From contig CAWJJG010000011.1 of the NCBI GenBank assembly GCA_963843085.1, forward strand, positions 496,001-560,000: a stretch of DNA of 64,000 nt. Direction: 5' to 3'. The notes beneath the pieces are model-generated. The model worked only from the letters and a program-made list of their open reading frames with translations, ran no database searches and was not told the DNA's origin. Below are positions 33,629 through 42,055 of this stretch, piece after piece (the first letter of the stretch is position 1; each line of letters begins with the position of its first letter). A program made the translations under genes and the position numbers. This stretch comes from DASUPK01 sp963843085 (GTDB lineage Bacteria; Actinomycetota; Thermoleophilia; Solirubrobacterales; 70-9).

Positions 33629-34200
33629 GCCGCCTCGGCCTCTTCGGCTACGGCTCGCTCGTGCTGAACGAGAGCGCGTCGATGACGCTCGGGCGCCCGG
33701 CGGGCGAGCTTCGCCCGGCCCGGCTCCGGGACTGGAGGCGGCGGTTCTCCCAGCGCCGCGACAACCTGACCTGCGAGAAGACCTTCGAGTGCGCTGGTGG
33801 CTGGCGGCCAGAGTGGATCCTCGGCCTCAACCTCCAGGAGGGCGAGGACGAGGCGGGGCCCGTCAACGGCGTCGTCATCGAACTCACCGAGGAGGAGCTC
33901 CACCGGCTCGACGTCAGGGAGATCCGCTATGAGCGGGTGGAGGTGACCGGGTCGATCGAGGGCGATGGCCTGCCGGAGCGGATCGTCACCTACAGGGCCA
34001 AGGAGTTCCACTTCACGCCCGAGCCGCCGCCGGACTCGATCATCCTCGCCACCTACGCCGCCGCCGTGGAGCAGGGCTTCGGGTCTCTCGGGCCCGGCGA
34101 GCTGGACCACTATCTCGCGACGACCCCGTATCCGGTCGACCGCCACGAGGCGACCCTCGTGGTGGACAGGATCCCGGAGGGCAACCCGCGGGATTGGTGA
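33625..34200 (+). CDS. Gamma-glutamylcyclotransferase-like protein
   Basis: 191 residues, GTG start overlapping the addA stop (GTGA). The N-terminal FGYGSLVLNE motif is the glycine loop of the GGCT/AIG2-like fold, and a Glu in the EEELHRLD helix region fits the catalytic acid. Family members release 5-oxoproline from gamma-glutamyl compounds or remodel gamma-glutamyl amines. It is unrelated to DNA repair by sequence, so its place after addA may reflect only operon packing. Substrate unknown. Confidence 0.8.
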   Translation: MSRLGLFGYGSLVLNESASMTLGRPAGELRPARLRDWRRRFSQRRDNLTCEKTFECAGGWRPEWILGLNLQEGEDEAGPVNGVVIELTEEELHRLDVREIRYERVEVTGSIEGDGLPERIVTYRAKEFHFTPEPPPDSIILATYAAAVEQGFGSLGPGELDHYLATTPYPVDRHEATLVVDRIPEGNPRDW

Positions 34201-34554
34201 TCAGACCCGGTGCCACTGGCGGGCCCAGTCACGCAGCTCCGCCATCACCGGCTCGAGGGAGTGGCCCTTCGAGGTGAGCTCGTAGCTGACCCGGACCCGG
34301 TTGCCCGGCTGCACCTCTCGCTGGACGAGACCGGCCTTCTCCAGCTCCTTCAGCCGGCAGGAGAGCAGGCGGTCCGACATCCCGGGAACCGCATCCTTGA
34401 TCTCGGCGAAGTGCAGGGGGCCGTCGGTGAGCGCGTAGAGGATCGCGCCCGCCCAGCGGCGGCCGATCAACTCCACCGCGCCGTGGTAGTGCCGACAGAC
34501 TTGTCTTGGCTTGGCCTCCTCCCTGGACGGGCCGGCGCCGGACTGCGATCTCAC
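34201..34554 (-). CDS. HxlR-family transcriptional regulator
   Basis: 117 residues. It is a winged helix with the family pattern: Cys20 near the N-terminus (VCRHYHGAVELIGRRWAGAIL), then HFAEIKDAVPGMSDRLLSCRLKELEKAGLV and the wing VRVSYELTSKGHSL. HxlR proteins respond to aldehydes or reactive electrophiles through that Cys, or to redox signals. GTG 34554 is preceded by TAAGCT (34569-34564) at 9 bases. An inverted repeat CTTAC-N5-GTAAG (34566-34580) overlaps the -10 box, so autoregulation is likely. The target gene is not obvious. Confidence 0.88.
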   Translation of the reverse strand: MRSQSGAGPSREEAKPRQVCRHYHGAVELIGRRWAGAILYALTDGPLHFAEIKDAVPGMSDRLLSCRLKELEKAGLVQREVQPGNRVRVSYELTSKGHSLEPVMAELRDWARQWHRV

Positions 34555-34565
34555 TGCAACCCAAG

Positions 34566-34580
34566 CTTACCGATCGTAAG
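34566..34580. promoter_or_regulatory. Candidate operator of the HxlR-family regulator
   Basis: CTTACCGATCGTAAG, an inverted repeat with 5-bp arms and a 5-base spacer, overlaps the -10 box (34569-34564) of the regulator gene. The position suits autorepression; the sequence has not been matched to a known HxlR site. Confidence 0.5.
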
Positions 34581-34636
34581 GGACCAGCCTCAAACGACGG
34601 CTGCTCCGCTTCGCTTCCGCGCCGCCTTTCGCATAG

Positions 34637-35797
34637 TCAGCCGGTACAGGCTCCGGTGCTCACTTCGCCCGTCGAGTCGCCGAGTGCGTGCGCGACCACG
34701 TCGTTCGGCACGGCGTAGCCGCCCGGCTTGCCCTGCGTGGTCGCCGCGAACACGGTGCCCATGACCCGGCCCGCGCCGTCGACGAGGGGCCCGCCCGAGT
34801 TGCCGCTCCGCACCTCGCCGCGGAGCGCGGTGAGCTCTCGCGTGATCGGGCCGCGGCCGTAGGAGTCCTCCGTCAGGACCGGACCCGTGATGCCGACGCG
34901 CGCCGGAGCGATCGTGAAGGGCCCGTTCTCCGGATAGCCGAGGACGGCTCCGGCGGTGCCGGGCTGCGCATCGGAGGCGAAGGAGAGCGGCGTGCCGCTG
35001 AGTCCGTTCACGCGGAGCAGGGAGAGGTCGTTCTCCGGGTCGTAGTGCACGGGAACCGCATCGAGCTGGGTACTCGACCCCGCCGGGGTGACGGTCGTGT
35101 CGCTCTCACCGGCGACGACGTGGGCATTGGTGACCACCAGATCCGGACCGGCGATCCAGCCGGAGCCCTCCACTCCCAGTCCGCAGGCCGTCCCGAGCAC
35201 CCGGACCACGCTGTTCCCCGCCGCCCGCACGTCCAGGTCCTTGGCGATCTTCGAGTCGGGCGGGGCGACGTCCGGGCTCGGGCCGCTGACCGCCACCCTC
35301 GGATCGATGCGGTGAAGGGCGTTGATCAGCGAGCTCGAGGGCGGGAACGCGTCGTTGAGCGCCTGCAGGATCGCCGAGCGCTGCACGGCCGTCCGCAGGC
35401 TCTTCCCGCCCGGCGCGTTGAGCCCCACCGCCCCGAAGAGCCAGGCCATCCCCAGCGCGAGCGCCACCAGCAGCACGGCGCCACCCGACGCTTCCGCGAT
35501 TGCCACACCGCGCCGGCGGCCGCGCTGACCGAGCAGCCGCCTGCGGAGGCCCAGTGCGATCCCCTCCAGCGATACGGCGACGATCCCCCCGATCAGGAGA
35601 GCCCCTGCGAGCGCCGTGGCGGGCGCGTAGGGAGAGTGGGATCCCTCTGGGAGCAGAGCCGGGCCGAGCCGGCTGCCGAGGAACGCCCCGATCGCGAAGC
35701 CGCCCAGGCTGAGCACGCCGACGATCAGCCCCTGTTGGTAGCCCCAGAAGCCCATCAGAAGCGCGAAGGCGACGATCAGCCAGTCGAGGCCGGTCAC
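34637..35797 (-). CDS. MarP-like membrane serine protease (CvpA + trypsin domains)
   Basis: 386 residues, close to mycobacterial MarP. The N-terminal CvpA-like part has four membrane helices (about 5-150, beginning DWLIVAFALLMGFWGYQQGL). A linker leads to a trypsin-like domain with the triad His (VVTNAHVVAG), Asp (PENDLSLLRV) and Ser (RSGNSGGPLVD). MarP acts in the periplasm on peptidoglycan hydrolase RipA under acid or oxidative stress. GTG 35797 is the best start, with a TATTCG box 7 bases upstream. Divergent from the penicillin-binding protein gene, which fits a cell-wall theme. Confidence 0.9.
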   Translation of the reverse strand: MTGLDWLIVAFALLMGFWGYQQGLIVGVLSLGGFAIGAFLGSRLGPALLPEGSHSPYAPATALAGALLIGGIVAVSLEGIALGLRRRLLGQRGRRRGVAIAEASGGAVLLVALALGMAWLFGAVGLNAPGGKSLRTAVQRSAILQALNDAFPPSSSLINALHRIDPRVAVSGPSPDVAPPDSKIAKDLDVRAAGNSVVRVLGTACGLGVEGSGWIAGPDLVVTNAHVVAGESDTTVTPAGSSTQLDAVPVHYDPENDLSLLRVNGLSGTPLSFASDAQPGTAGAVLGYPENGPFTIAPARVGITGPVLTEDSYGRGPITRELTALRGEVRSGNSGGPLVDGAGRVMGTVFAATTQGKPGGYAVPNDVVAHALGDSTGEVSTGACTG

Positions 35798-35826
35798 GGT
35801 TTCCCGAATACAAGCGCACGAGCGAC

Positions 35827-35832
35827 TAACTT
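35827..35832 (+). promoter_or_regulatory. -10 box, leaderless promoter of the PBP gene
   Basis: TAACTT, 7 bases (TGCGCAC), then GTG 35840. It fixes the start; longer upstream frames read through the divergent protease gene. Confidence 0.55.
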
Positions 35833-35839
35833 TGCGCAC

Positions 35840-37705
35840 GTGAATCCGCCCGTGACACGGTCACGGACCCACGATCGGGAGAACCAGCCGCCACGTGGAC
35901 CGGCCAGGTCGCCGCGGGCGCAGCGCGGTCCCCTCACGGAGCGCCAGCGGCGGTTGCGCCAGCGTGCGCTGCCGCTGGGCGTCGTGGCCCTGATCGCGTT
36001 CATCTTCGGCGTGATCAGCGCGGCCGGCAGCCCGGAGCAGGACATGGCCAAGCGGTTCGTCAATGACTGGGCGCACCAGGACTTCCAGGCGATGCACGAC
36101 GAGCTCTCCGACTCCGCCCAGGCCCAGTACACGGCCGCTGACCTGCAGAGCGCCTACCTCGGCGCCCAGGAGGCGTCGACCGCGGCCTCGATCGACCCCG
36201 GCAGCGCCAACGGCCCGAAGAGCGTCAATGGCACAAATGTCGTTGACGTCAACGTCGGAGTCGGCACCCGGCTGTTCGGCAAGGTCGATGGAATCCTCAG
36301 GCTGCCCATCGACGGAGGAAAGGTCGCCTGGAATCCGGGCTTGACCTTCCCCGGCCTCGCCACCGACGAGCGCGTGGGCCGACGCCTCACGGTCGGACAT
36401 CGCGCGCCGATCCTGGCGCGCCACGGCGTACCGCTGGCCACGGGCGCCGTAGACGACCGGTCGTCGCCACTCGGCAGCGATGCGATCGACGTTGCCGGAG
36501 AGACCGGCGCGCCCGATTCCGATCAGCGGGCGAAGCTGGAGAAGGCTGGATACCCGACCAACCAGGACACCGGGACCAGCGGGCTCGAGCTCGCGTTCAA
36601 CGACCGGCTCTCGGGCACGCCGGGCGGCCAGCTCCTGGCGGTCAAGGAGGGGACGCCTCTGCCCGACGTGCCGGCCGGCACGGCGGGCCGCGTCCTCGCG
36701 ACGGCGCACGGCACCTCCGGCCTGCCGGTCCATACGACGATCGACCCGCGCCTGCAGTCGACGACCGTCAACGCCCTTGGGGGCCAGTCGGGCGGGGTGG
36801 TGGTCCTGAACGCTCGCAACGGCAACGTCCTGGCGATGGCCGGGGCTGCGTACTCCTCCCCCCAGCCGCCCGGCTCGACGTTCAAGGTGATCACGGCCAC
36901 ATCGGCCCTCGAGAACCACGACGTCAAGCTGAGCGACAACTTTCCGGTCGTGACGCAGATCAATCCCGATCCCGTCGCGGGAGCCCGGGTCGTCGCCAAC
37001 GCTCACAACGAGACGTGCGGCGGCAGCTTCGTCGAGGCCTTCGCCAAGTCCTGCAACACCGTCTTCGCCCCTCTGGCCGTCAAGATCGGCGCCGACAACC
37101 TCGTGAACACCGCCGAGGAGTACGGCTACAACCAGCCGGTCACGCTCTACAACGCGCACGCCACGGCGGCAACGCAGCCCGGCAAGATGACGATCCCATC
37201 GGCGGACGAGCTCAATGCCGAGTCGACCCATACGGACCTCTCGGTGACGGGCTTCGGCCAGGGCAAGGTCCTCGCCACCCCTCTCGGCATGGCGTCGGTG
37301 GCCCAGACCGTCGCCAACGGCGGGGTGCGCGACCCCACCCCGATCGTCAAGGACCCGAACCTGAAGAGTGCGGCGAAGCCGGTTGATGTGACCTCCAAGG
37401 CGAACGCCCGCGTGCTGACCGGCCTGATGCGGGCGGTGGTCACCGAGGGGACCGGTGTTCAGGCCGCGCTCCCCGGCGTCCAGGTCGCGGGCAAGACCGG
37501 GACCGCGGAACTAGGGCCGAAGCCGGGCGCGCCTCCCGCACCACCCGGCGCGCAGGAGGAGCAGCTCATCGACGGCTGGTTCATCGCCTTCGCCCCGGCC
37601 AACAAGCCGAAGCTGGCGATCGCGGTCATGCTGATCGATGCCTCCGGCGACGGCGGCACGACGGCCGCGCCGATCGCGCGGGAGATCCTGGGAAGCGCCC
37701 TGTAG
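35840..37705 (+). CDS. Penicillin-binding protein (transpeptidase with MecA_N-like domain)
   Basis: 621 residues from GTG 35840. A basic N-terminus and one membrane anchor (about 45-65, LGVVALIAFIFGVISAAG) precede an NTF2/MecA_N-like domain (WAHQDFQAMHDELSDSAQ). A PBP dimerisation region and the transpeptidase domain follow: SxxK in PPGSTFKV, SxN in KSCNTVF and KTG in AGKTGTAE. It cross-links peptidoglycan on the outer face of the membrane. The build resembles actinobacterial class B PBPs such as PbpA/PBP2-like proteins. The gene ends 10 bases before repeat copy D. Confidence 0.92.
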   Translation: MNPPVTRSRTHDRENQPPRGPARSPRAQRGPLTERQRRLRQRALPLGVVALIAFIFGVISAAGSPEQDMAKRFVNDWAHQDFQAMHDELSDSAQAQYTAADLQSAYLGAQEASTAASIDPGSANGPKSVNGTNVVDVNVGVGTRLFGKVDGILRLPIDGGKVAWNPGLTFPGLATDERVGRRLTVGHRAPILARHGVPLATGAVDDRSSPLGSDAIDVAGETGAPDSDQRAKLEKAGYPTNQDTGTSGLELAFNDRLSGTPGGQLLAVKEGTPLPDVPAGTAGRVLATAHGTSGLPVHTTIDPRLQSTTVNALGGQSGGVVVLNARNGNVLAMAGAAYSSPQPPGSTFKVITATSALENHDVKLSDNFPVVTQINPDPVAGARVVANAHNETCGGSFVEAFAKSCNTVFAPLAVKIGADNLVNTAEEYGYNQPVTLYNAHATAATQPGKMTIPSADELNAESTHTDLSVTGFGQGKVLATPLGMASVAQTVANGGVRDPTPIVKDPNLKSAAKPVDVTSKANARVLTGLMRAVVTEGTGVQAALPGVQVAGKTGTAELGPKPGAPPAPPGAQEEQLIDGWFIAFAPANKPKLAIAVMLIDASGDGGTTAAPIAREILGSAL

Positions 37706-37715
37706 TGGTCGCGGG

Positions 37716-37815
37716 ACGGCTTCGCCATCAGGTCGCGGCTACAAGCGGCCGCCCATCACAAGTCGCTTCGGGCTTCGCCCTCCGCTCCTGAGTACAGCGG
37801 CCTGGTAGCCGCTTA
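37716..37815. repeat. Structured intergenic repeat, copy D
   Basis: 100 bp in a convergent gap. The outer stem is GCGGCTAC / GTAGCCGC (37735-37742 with 37805-37812) and the inner stem GCGGCC / GGCCGC type. A GGGC-TTC-GCCC hairpin (37770-37780) sits in the loop and a GGC-TTC-GCC hairpin (37718-37726) at the left end. The right end includes the TAA stop of the minus-strand gene (37813-37815). Compared with copy A the flanks and loop are nearly identical, but the outer stem bases differ in a paired way. Confidence 0.8.
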
Positions 37816-38124
37816 CGGATATCCGAAGGCCACGCCCACCAGCGCCATCCCTCCGCCGATCGCGGTCAGGACTCCGCCCGGGCCCTCCAGGGCGAGGCCC
37901 AGCGGGACGCCGATGACCGCGAGCAGGGTGCCGCCGGCGATCAGCGCCCACCAGTTGAGACCGCCCGCGTGGGGCTCGGGGGCGGCGGGCGCCGTCAGGA
38001 TCGTGCAGAGGACCATCAGGACGGCGCCCACGACGCCACCCGCGACTCCGAGCAGCTGGACCAGCGCGAGGGCCGCGCCTAGGCCGCCGATGATGAGGAT
38101 CGCCTGTAGCTGGGTCTTGCGCAT
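37813..38124 (-). CDS. Small polytopic membrane protein (103 aa)
   Basis: 103 residues with four hydrophobic helices and short loops (ILIIGGLGAALALVQLLGVAGG, VVGAVLMVLCTILTAP, NWWALIAGGTLLAVIGVPLG, VLTAIGGGMALVGVAFGYP). No family recognised. ATG 38124. Its stop codon coincides with the right edge of repeat D, so the repeat lies in its 3' untranslated region. A lipoprotein gene lies upstream on the same strand. Confidence 0.7.
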   Translation of the reverse strand: MRKTQLQAILIIGGLGAALALVQLLGVAGGVVGAVLMVLCTILTAPAAPEPHAGGLNWWALIAGGTLLAVIGVPLGLALEGPGGVLTAIGGGMALVGVAFGYP

Positions 38125-38207
38125 TCGGCCGGGTTCTCCCGTTCCGCATCGGGCGGGCGGGCCACCTGCAAGGCTCGCACCTCAGCCAGGACCCGGCGTC
38201 GCCCGCC

Positions 38208-38750
38208 CTAGATGTCGAGCGTGATCTCGCCGGTCTCGCCCTGGCTGTTGATCTCGAGCTTCGGCGGCCGGTTCTCGTTGAGGTCCTGGTTCACCAGGAA
38301 GAGGACGAGTGCTCCCTGCGTGGGTCCGTTCGCCGCCGCGGTACCCGCCCCGGGAATGTCGCCGCCCGGGGGCAGGAGGCTCCCGAGGGGAGCCGCGAAA
38401 TCGGTGTGGCTCGGAATCGACTGATAGGCGGCGCCGGTGGTGTCGACGACGCTCATCTCCGCGTTGGTGGGCACGCGGACCGGGTTGTCGCCCGAGTTGT
38501 GGATGGTGAGGAAGACGCCCAGGTAGAGCTTGCCCGCCGGGGTCGGCAGCTGCTGCCCGGCGAGGTACTCCTTGTCGTCTGACTGGGACGGGTTGAGGAA
38601 GCGCGTCTCCTGCACGTTGTACTTGAGGTCGCCGAGCTGGATCGGCTCTCCCTCACTCCCCTCCTTGCCCAGATCGTTGCCGCAACCCGACACGCCGGCG
38701 ACGGCGAGTGTGAGCAGCAGCACGAGTGCGAGGGCTCCCTTGCGGCGCAT
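38208..38750 (-). CDS. Lipoprotein, DUF4352-like
   Basis: About 180 residues from ATG 38750. A type II signal peptide ends in a lipobox (LAVAGVSGC), followed by an acidic linker and an immunoglobulin-like beta domain (DLKYNVQETRFLNP, KLYLGVFLTIHNSGDNPVRV, TGAAYQSIPSHTDF) in the DUF4352/TelA-like style. It is anchored to the outer face of the membrane; the role is unknown. TAGACT (38766-38761) lies 10 bases before ATG 38750. Upstream in-frame ATGs (38777, 38807) are possible but lie at or before the -10 box. Confidence 0.8.
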   Translation of the reverse strand: MRRKGALALVLLLTLAVAGVSGCGNDLGKEGSEGEPIQLGDLKYNVQETRFLNPSQSDDKEYLAGQQLPTPAGKLYLGVFLTIHNSGDNPVRVPTNAEMSVVDTTGAAYQSIPSHTDFAAPLGSLLPPGGDIPGAGTAAANGPTQGALVLFLVNQDLNENRPPKLEINSQGETGEITLDI

Positions 38751-38803
38751 GAGGGCGCGCAGTCTATCCGCAGGCATACCGGCGCCGCCCCTCGGTGACC
38801 GAC

Positions 38804-39304
38804 TCAAATCGCCGCCGGCATCCGATCCCCGCCCGCAACCTCGGTGCGGGGGGCAGCCGCCCCGGACTCGACCTGCTCACGCAGCCGGCGCAGCGCTCTC
38901 CGCCAGCGCCGCTTCCACCAGCGCGAGCGCCCCAGCTCCCGGGCCCGGTCGAAGGCGCTGGGCGGGACGGTCCAGAACGTCAGCGTGACCGTGGTCGTCG
39001 GGCCCTCCTCGAGCTCCCAGACCGTCCGGATAGGCGTGCGGTCCAGACGGCCGCCACGCCCGTGCTCGACGATCCGATATGGCCGATCCGCCTCGGCGAT
39101 CACCGTCTCCATGTAGCGAACGCCCGCGGGCGCGTCCACACGGAAGCGGGCCGCCGCCCCCAGCCCCTGCGCCTCGATGCGAGCCAGCCGAAACTCGCTC
39201 GCGAAGTGATCGATCCAGCCCTCCCGCAGGCCCAGATCGCAGATCGCCTCGAATACCCGGACGCGCGGGGCGTCGATCGAGATGCTGAGGGAAATCGGCC
39301 CCAC
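38804..39304 (-). CDS. SRPBCC / polyketide cyclase-like protein
   Basis: 166 residues, GTG 39304. It has the START-like SRPBCC pattern: an N-terminal strand (ISLSISIDAPRVRVFEAICDL), then GWIDHFASEFRLARIE, a central beta-sheet (RYMETVIAEADRPYRIVEHG) and a long C-terminal helix rich in Arg (WWKRRWRRALRRLREQV). Such proteins bind hydrophobic ligands in a helix-grip pocket. TAGAAT (39319-39314) lies 9 bases before the start. No specific ligand can be named. Confidence 0.82.
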   Translation of the reverse strand: MGPISLSISIDAPRVRVFEAICDLGLREGWIDHFASEFRLARIEAQGLGAAARFRVDAPAGVRYMETVIAEADRPYRIVEHGRGGRLDRTPIRTVWELEEGPTTTVTLTFWTVPPSAFDRARELGRSRWWKRRWRRALRRLREQVESGAAAPRTEVAGGDRMPAAI

Positions 39305-39445
39305 GGGCGCGCGATTCTAGTCGGGAGCAGCCGTTGTCATCCCGCTTACGTCCAGTCGCCCCTGGAAATGGTGGACTTTCCGTACCACGCTCCAAGACTG
39401 GCTAGCCATTACGCAGTACCCGCAGTAGTATCGGCGCCACCCCCG

Positions 39446-40009
39446 ATGTCGCTGATCGGACAAAGTCAGGATGACGTCCATCACGCGGGCGAGACTGCCG
39501 GCGGAGTTGGGTCCTTCATCTGCCAGGGCTGCTCGTTCCCCGTCTCGTTCGAGCCCGCTGAGTCAATTCCCGAGTGCCCGAACTGCGGCGGCACGGACTT
39601 CCGGCGCTCGTCGATGTTCGAACAGCCCACGCTCAGGAACATCGCCATCACCCGGCCCAGCACGACGCCGGAGCACTGGCTCGACGGGGTCCGGGAGTCC
39701 ATCTCCGAGCCTGGCAAGTACCTGGCAATGTTCGCCGACGGGCGCAGCAGGGTAATCGAGCTCTCCGACGGCTGGTCCCGGATCGGCCGCAGCCGGTCGG
39801 CGGACATCCGGCTCGACGATCCGACGGTTTCGCGCCGTCACGCGGTCATCGTGCGGACCCCCGAGGGCGAGCTGCGAGTGCTCGACGACCGCTCGATGAA
39901 CGGCATCTGCGTGAACCGGGAGCCCGTCGACTGGAGTCCGCTCGCCGACGGCGACGAGCTTCAGATCGGCCGCTACACGCTGAGCGTCATCGAAACGCCC
40001 GGCGCCTAG
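39446..40009 (+). CDS. Zinc-ribbon plus FHA-domain protein
   Basis: 187 residues. The N-terminal zinc ribbon (about 26-50) has Cys pairs CQGC and CPNC. The C-terminal FHA domain (about 100-187) has the phosphothreonine-binding pattern GRSRSADIRLDDPTVSRRHAVI, with Arg, Ser and His in the expected loop positions, and DDRSMNGICVNRE. FHA domains bind phosphothreonine proteins made by Ser/Thr kinases. It is convergent with the STAS/PP2C partner-switching pair (4-base overlap at the stop), which suggests a shared signalling neighbourhood. Confidence 0.9.
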   Translation: MSLIGQSQDDVHHAGETAGGVGSFICQGCSFPVSFEPAESIPECPNCGGTDFRRSSMFEQPTLRNIAITRPSTTPEHWLDGVRESISEPGKYLAMFADGRSRVIELSDGWSRIGRSRSADIRLDDPTVSRRHAVIVRTPEGELRVLDDRSMNGICVNREPVDWSPLADGDELQIGRYTLSVIETPGA

Positions 40010-40359
40010 TCGACCGCACGAAGCGCAGCGTCAAGCTCCGGATCGATCGGGACGGAGTCCGACATGGAGACGGCGGCGAGCACCTCGCTGACGAACGACC
40101 TCGGCTGAACCACCAGGCGCAGCTGCTGCCGGCGGTTCTTCATGCGAGCGACGGCGTCGAAGATCAGGCTGATCCCCGAGCTGTCGATATAGCTGGTCTG
40201 GGTCAGGTCAAGGACCAACGCCCGGACGTTGTTCGAGATCGCGTCGAGCAGCTGCCGGGTCAGGTCGTCGACGTTCGAGGCATCGACCTCGCCCGCGACT
40301 CGGGCAAGCTCCACGTCTCCGTCCGTCTCGAAGGAGAGCCTCGCGAGCTCGGGGTTCAT
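40006..40359 (-). CDS. STAS-domain anti-sigma factor antagonist
   Basis: 117 residues. It has the single-domain STAS fold of SpoIIAA/RsbV type, with the phosphoacceptor Ser60 or Ser61 in SYIDSSGISLIFDAV. In partner switching it binds an anti-sigma kinase when dephosphorylated and so frees a sigma factor. It starts right after the PP2C gene stop on the minus strand (4-base overlap), so the phosphatase upstream is likely its activator. Cytosolic. Confidence 0.93.
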   Translation of the reverse strand: MNPELARLSFETDGDVELARVAGEVDASNVDDLTRQLLDAISNNVRALVLDLTQTSYIDSSGISLIFDAVARMKNRRQQLRLVVQPRSFVSEVLAAVSMSDSVPIDPELDAALRAVD

Positions 40360-41996
40360 CCGCTCTCCCCCATCCGCCGCACCAGCTTCACCGTCGTGCC
40401 CCCTTCGCCAGTTTCGATCGCGACATCATCCATGAACTCCTTCATGATCGGGATGCCGCGGCCGCGGTTGCCTCCACGGGGCTCGCGCCAGCCGCCGCTG
40501 TCGCGAATCGTCACCGTCGCCTCATCGTCCTCCAGAACGGCGCTCAGATCGATGGCCGCGTCACCCGGCCCGTACGCGTGCTCGATCGCGTTGGCGCAGG
40601 CCTCAGTGACCGCGATGGCGAACGCGGCGCAGTCGTCATCGGTTCCCGCGTTGGCCGCCATCCATCTCCTGATCAGGTGCCTCACGGTCGCCAGCTGCTC
40701 GGCCTCGGCCGGCACCTCCACATCGAGGGTGTCGTGGAGGCCGACCGCCCTCACTGCGAGCAGCGCGATGTCGTCCGGGATCTCGATCCCCTCCGTGAGC
40801 CTGTCGAGCACGGCTCGGCAAAGGAGCTCCGGCTCATCGGGAGCCGCGACCGCGGCATCGGCGAGGGCAGCCTCGCCCTGCGAGAGGGTCCGCCCCCGGC
40901 GCTCGATCAGCCCATCCGTGTAGAGGAGCAATGTCTGAGCGGGGGCCAAGGTGATGCGCTCCTGGTCGTACTCCACGCCCACGCCGGCGCCGAGGGGAGG
41001 CCCGCCCGCGTCGGTCAGGAACCGGGGAGGCCCGTCCGGGCCGATCAGCAGCGGGTAGGGGTGCCCCGCCCGCGCCCAATCCACGGTCCAGGTGTCCAGA
41101 TTGATCGTGGCGTAGATCATCGTCGCCATTCGAGAACGCTCCTCGTCGGCGAACCGGGCGACCTTGGTGAGGACGACCGCCGGGCTGTTGGCATCCAGCG
41201 CGTAAGCGCGAACGGCGCTGCGGAGCTGGCCCATGTAGGTGGCGGCGGCCATCCCGTGCCCCGCCACGTCCCCGATGATCAGTCCGAGTTGACGGTGCCC
41301 GAGCTCGATCACGTCATACCAGTCGCCGCCGACCGCCGTCTCCTGCGCCGCGGGCAGGTACCACGCCGCCATGCTGAGGCCGGGCAGCCGGGGCAGGCTG
41401 CGGGGCAGCAGGCTCCGCTGAAGGGTCTGGGCGATCCGCCCCTGGACCGCGAGCCGGGACCGCTCGATCGAGAGTCCCACGCGGTCGGCCACCAACTGCA
41501 GCAACCGCACATCCGCGTCCGAGAAGTCGCGTTGGGTCAGGCTGCCGACGTGGAGGACGCCGATGACCGTCCCCTCGACGATCAACGGCACGCCGAGCAG
41601 GGAGCGGACCTCCTTCTCGCGCATCAGCGGATTCACGACGGTGACGGGAGAGTTGTCGAGGTCCGGGATCACCACCGGCTGGCGCGTGGCCGCCACGCGA
41701 CCCGCGAAGCCGCGCCCGACCGGAAGCCGGAAGCCGCGCTCCACCTCCTCCTCGAGGCCCTTCGCCGCCCTGGCGGCGAGCGTCCGACCATCGTCCTCGA
41801 CCAGCAGCACGGCCGCCGTGTCGGCGTTGAGGATGTCGGTGACGCGTTGGAGGAGCTCCGCGAGAAGGTCGTCGAGGTCGAGGTAGGCGAGCGTCGCCTC
41901 GGTGACGCGCGCGACGTCCTCGAGGCGGGCGACCGCCTCCTCGGCCGTCGCGGATTCGAGCCCTGCCTCATCCTGGTTGGTCGGTTCCGGCGTCAT
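40356..41996 (-). CDS. GAF - SpoIIE/PP2C phosphatase - HATPase fusion (RsbU/RsbW-like)
   Basis: 546 residues. Domains in order: a GAF sensor (about 30-185, ILNADTAAVLLVEDDGRTLAARA), a PP2C-like phosphatase (about 200-400, GGDWYDVIELGHRQLGLIIGDVAGHGMAAATY and YTDGLIERRG), and a C-terminal GHKL ATPase/anti-sigma kinase domain (about 415-546, FAIAVTEACANAIEHAYGPGD and GRGIPIMKEFMD). It could therefore dephosphorylate the STAS antagonist and also phosphorylate it or bind sigma. The sigma factor is not in the window. The adjacent STAS gene is coupled. The GAF ligand is unknown. Confidence 0.92.
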   Translation of the reverse strand: MTPEPTNQDEAGLESATAEEAVARLEDVARVTEATLAYLDLDDLLAELLQRVTDILNADTAAVLLVEDDGRTLAARAAKGLEEEVERGFRLPVGRGFAGRVAATRQPVVIPDLDNSPVTVVNPLMREKEVRSLLGVPLIVEGTVIGVLHVGSLTQRDFSDADVRLLQLVADRVGLSIERSRLAVQGRIAQTLQRSLLPRSLPRLPGLSMAAWYLPAAQETAVGGDWYDVIELGHRQLGLIIGDVAGHGMAAATYMGQLRSAVRAYALDANSPAVVLTKVARFADEERSRMATMIYATINLDTWTVDWARAGHPYPLLIGPDGPPRFLTDAGGPPLGAGVGVEYDQERITLAPAQTLLLYTDGLIERRGRTLSQGEAALADAAVAAPDEPELLCRAVLDRLTEGIEIPDDIALLAVRAVGLHDTLDVEVPAEAEQLATVRHLIRRWMAANAGTDDDCAAFAIAVTEACANAIEHAYGPGDAAIDLSAVLEDDEATVTIRDSGGWREPRGGNRGRGIPIMKEFMDDVAIETGEGGTTVKLVRRMGESG

Positions 41997-42055
41997 ACTC
42001 GAGGGAGACGCCAAGATTCGCAGGAACCGCTCTAGGAGGTGAGGGTGACCGGGCT

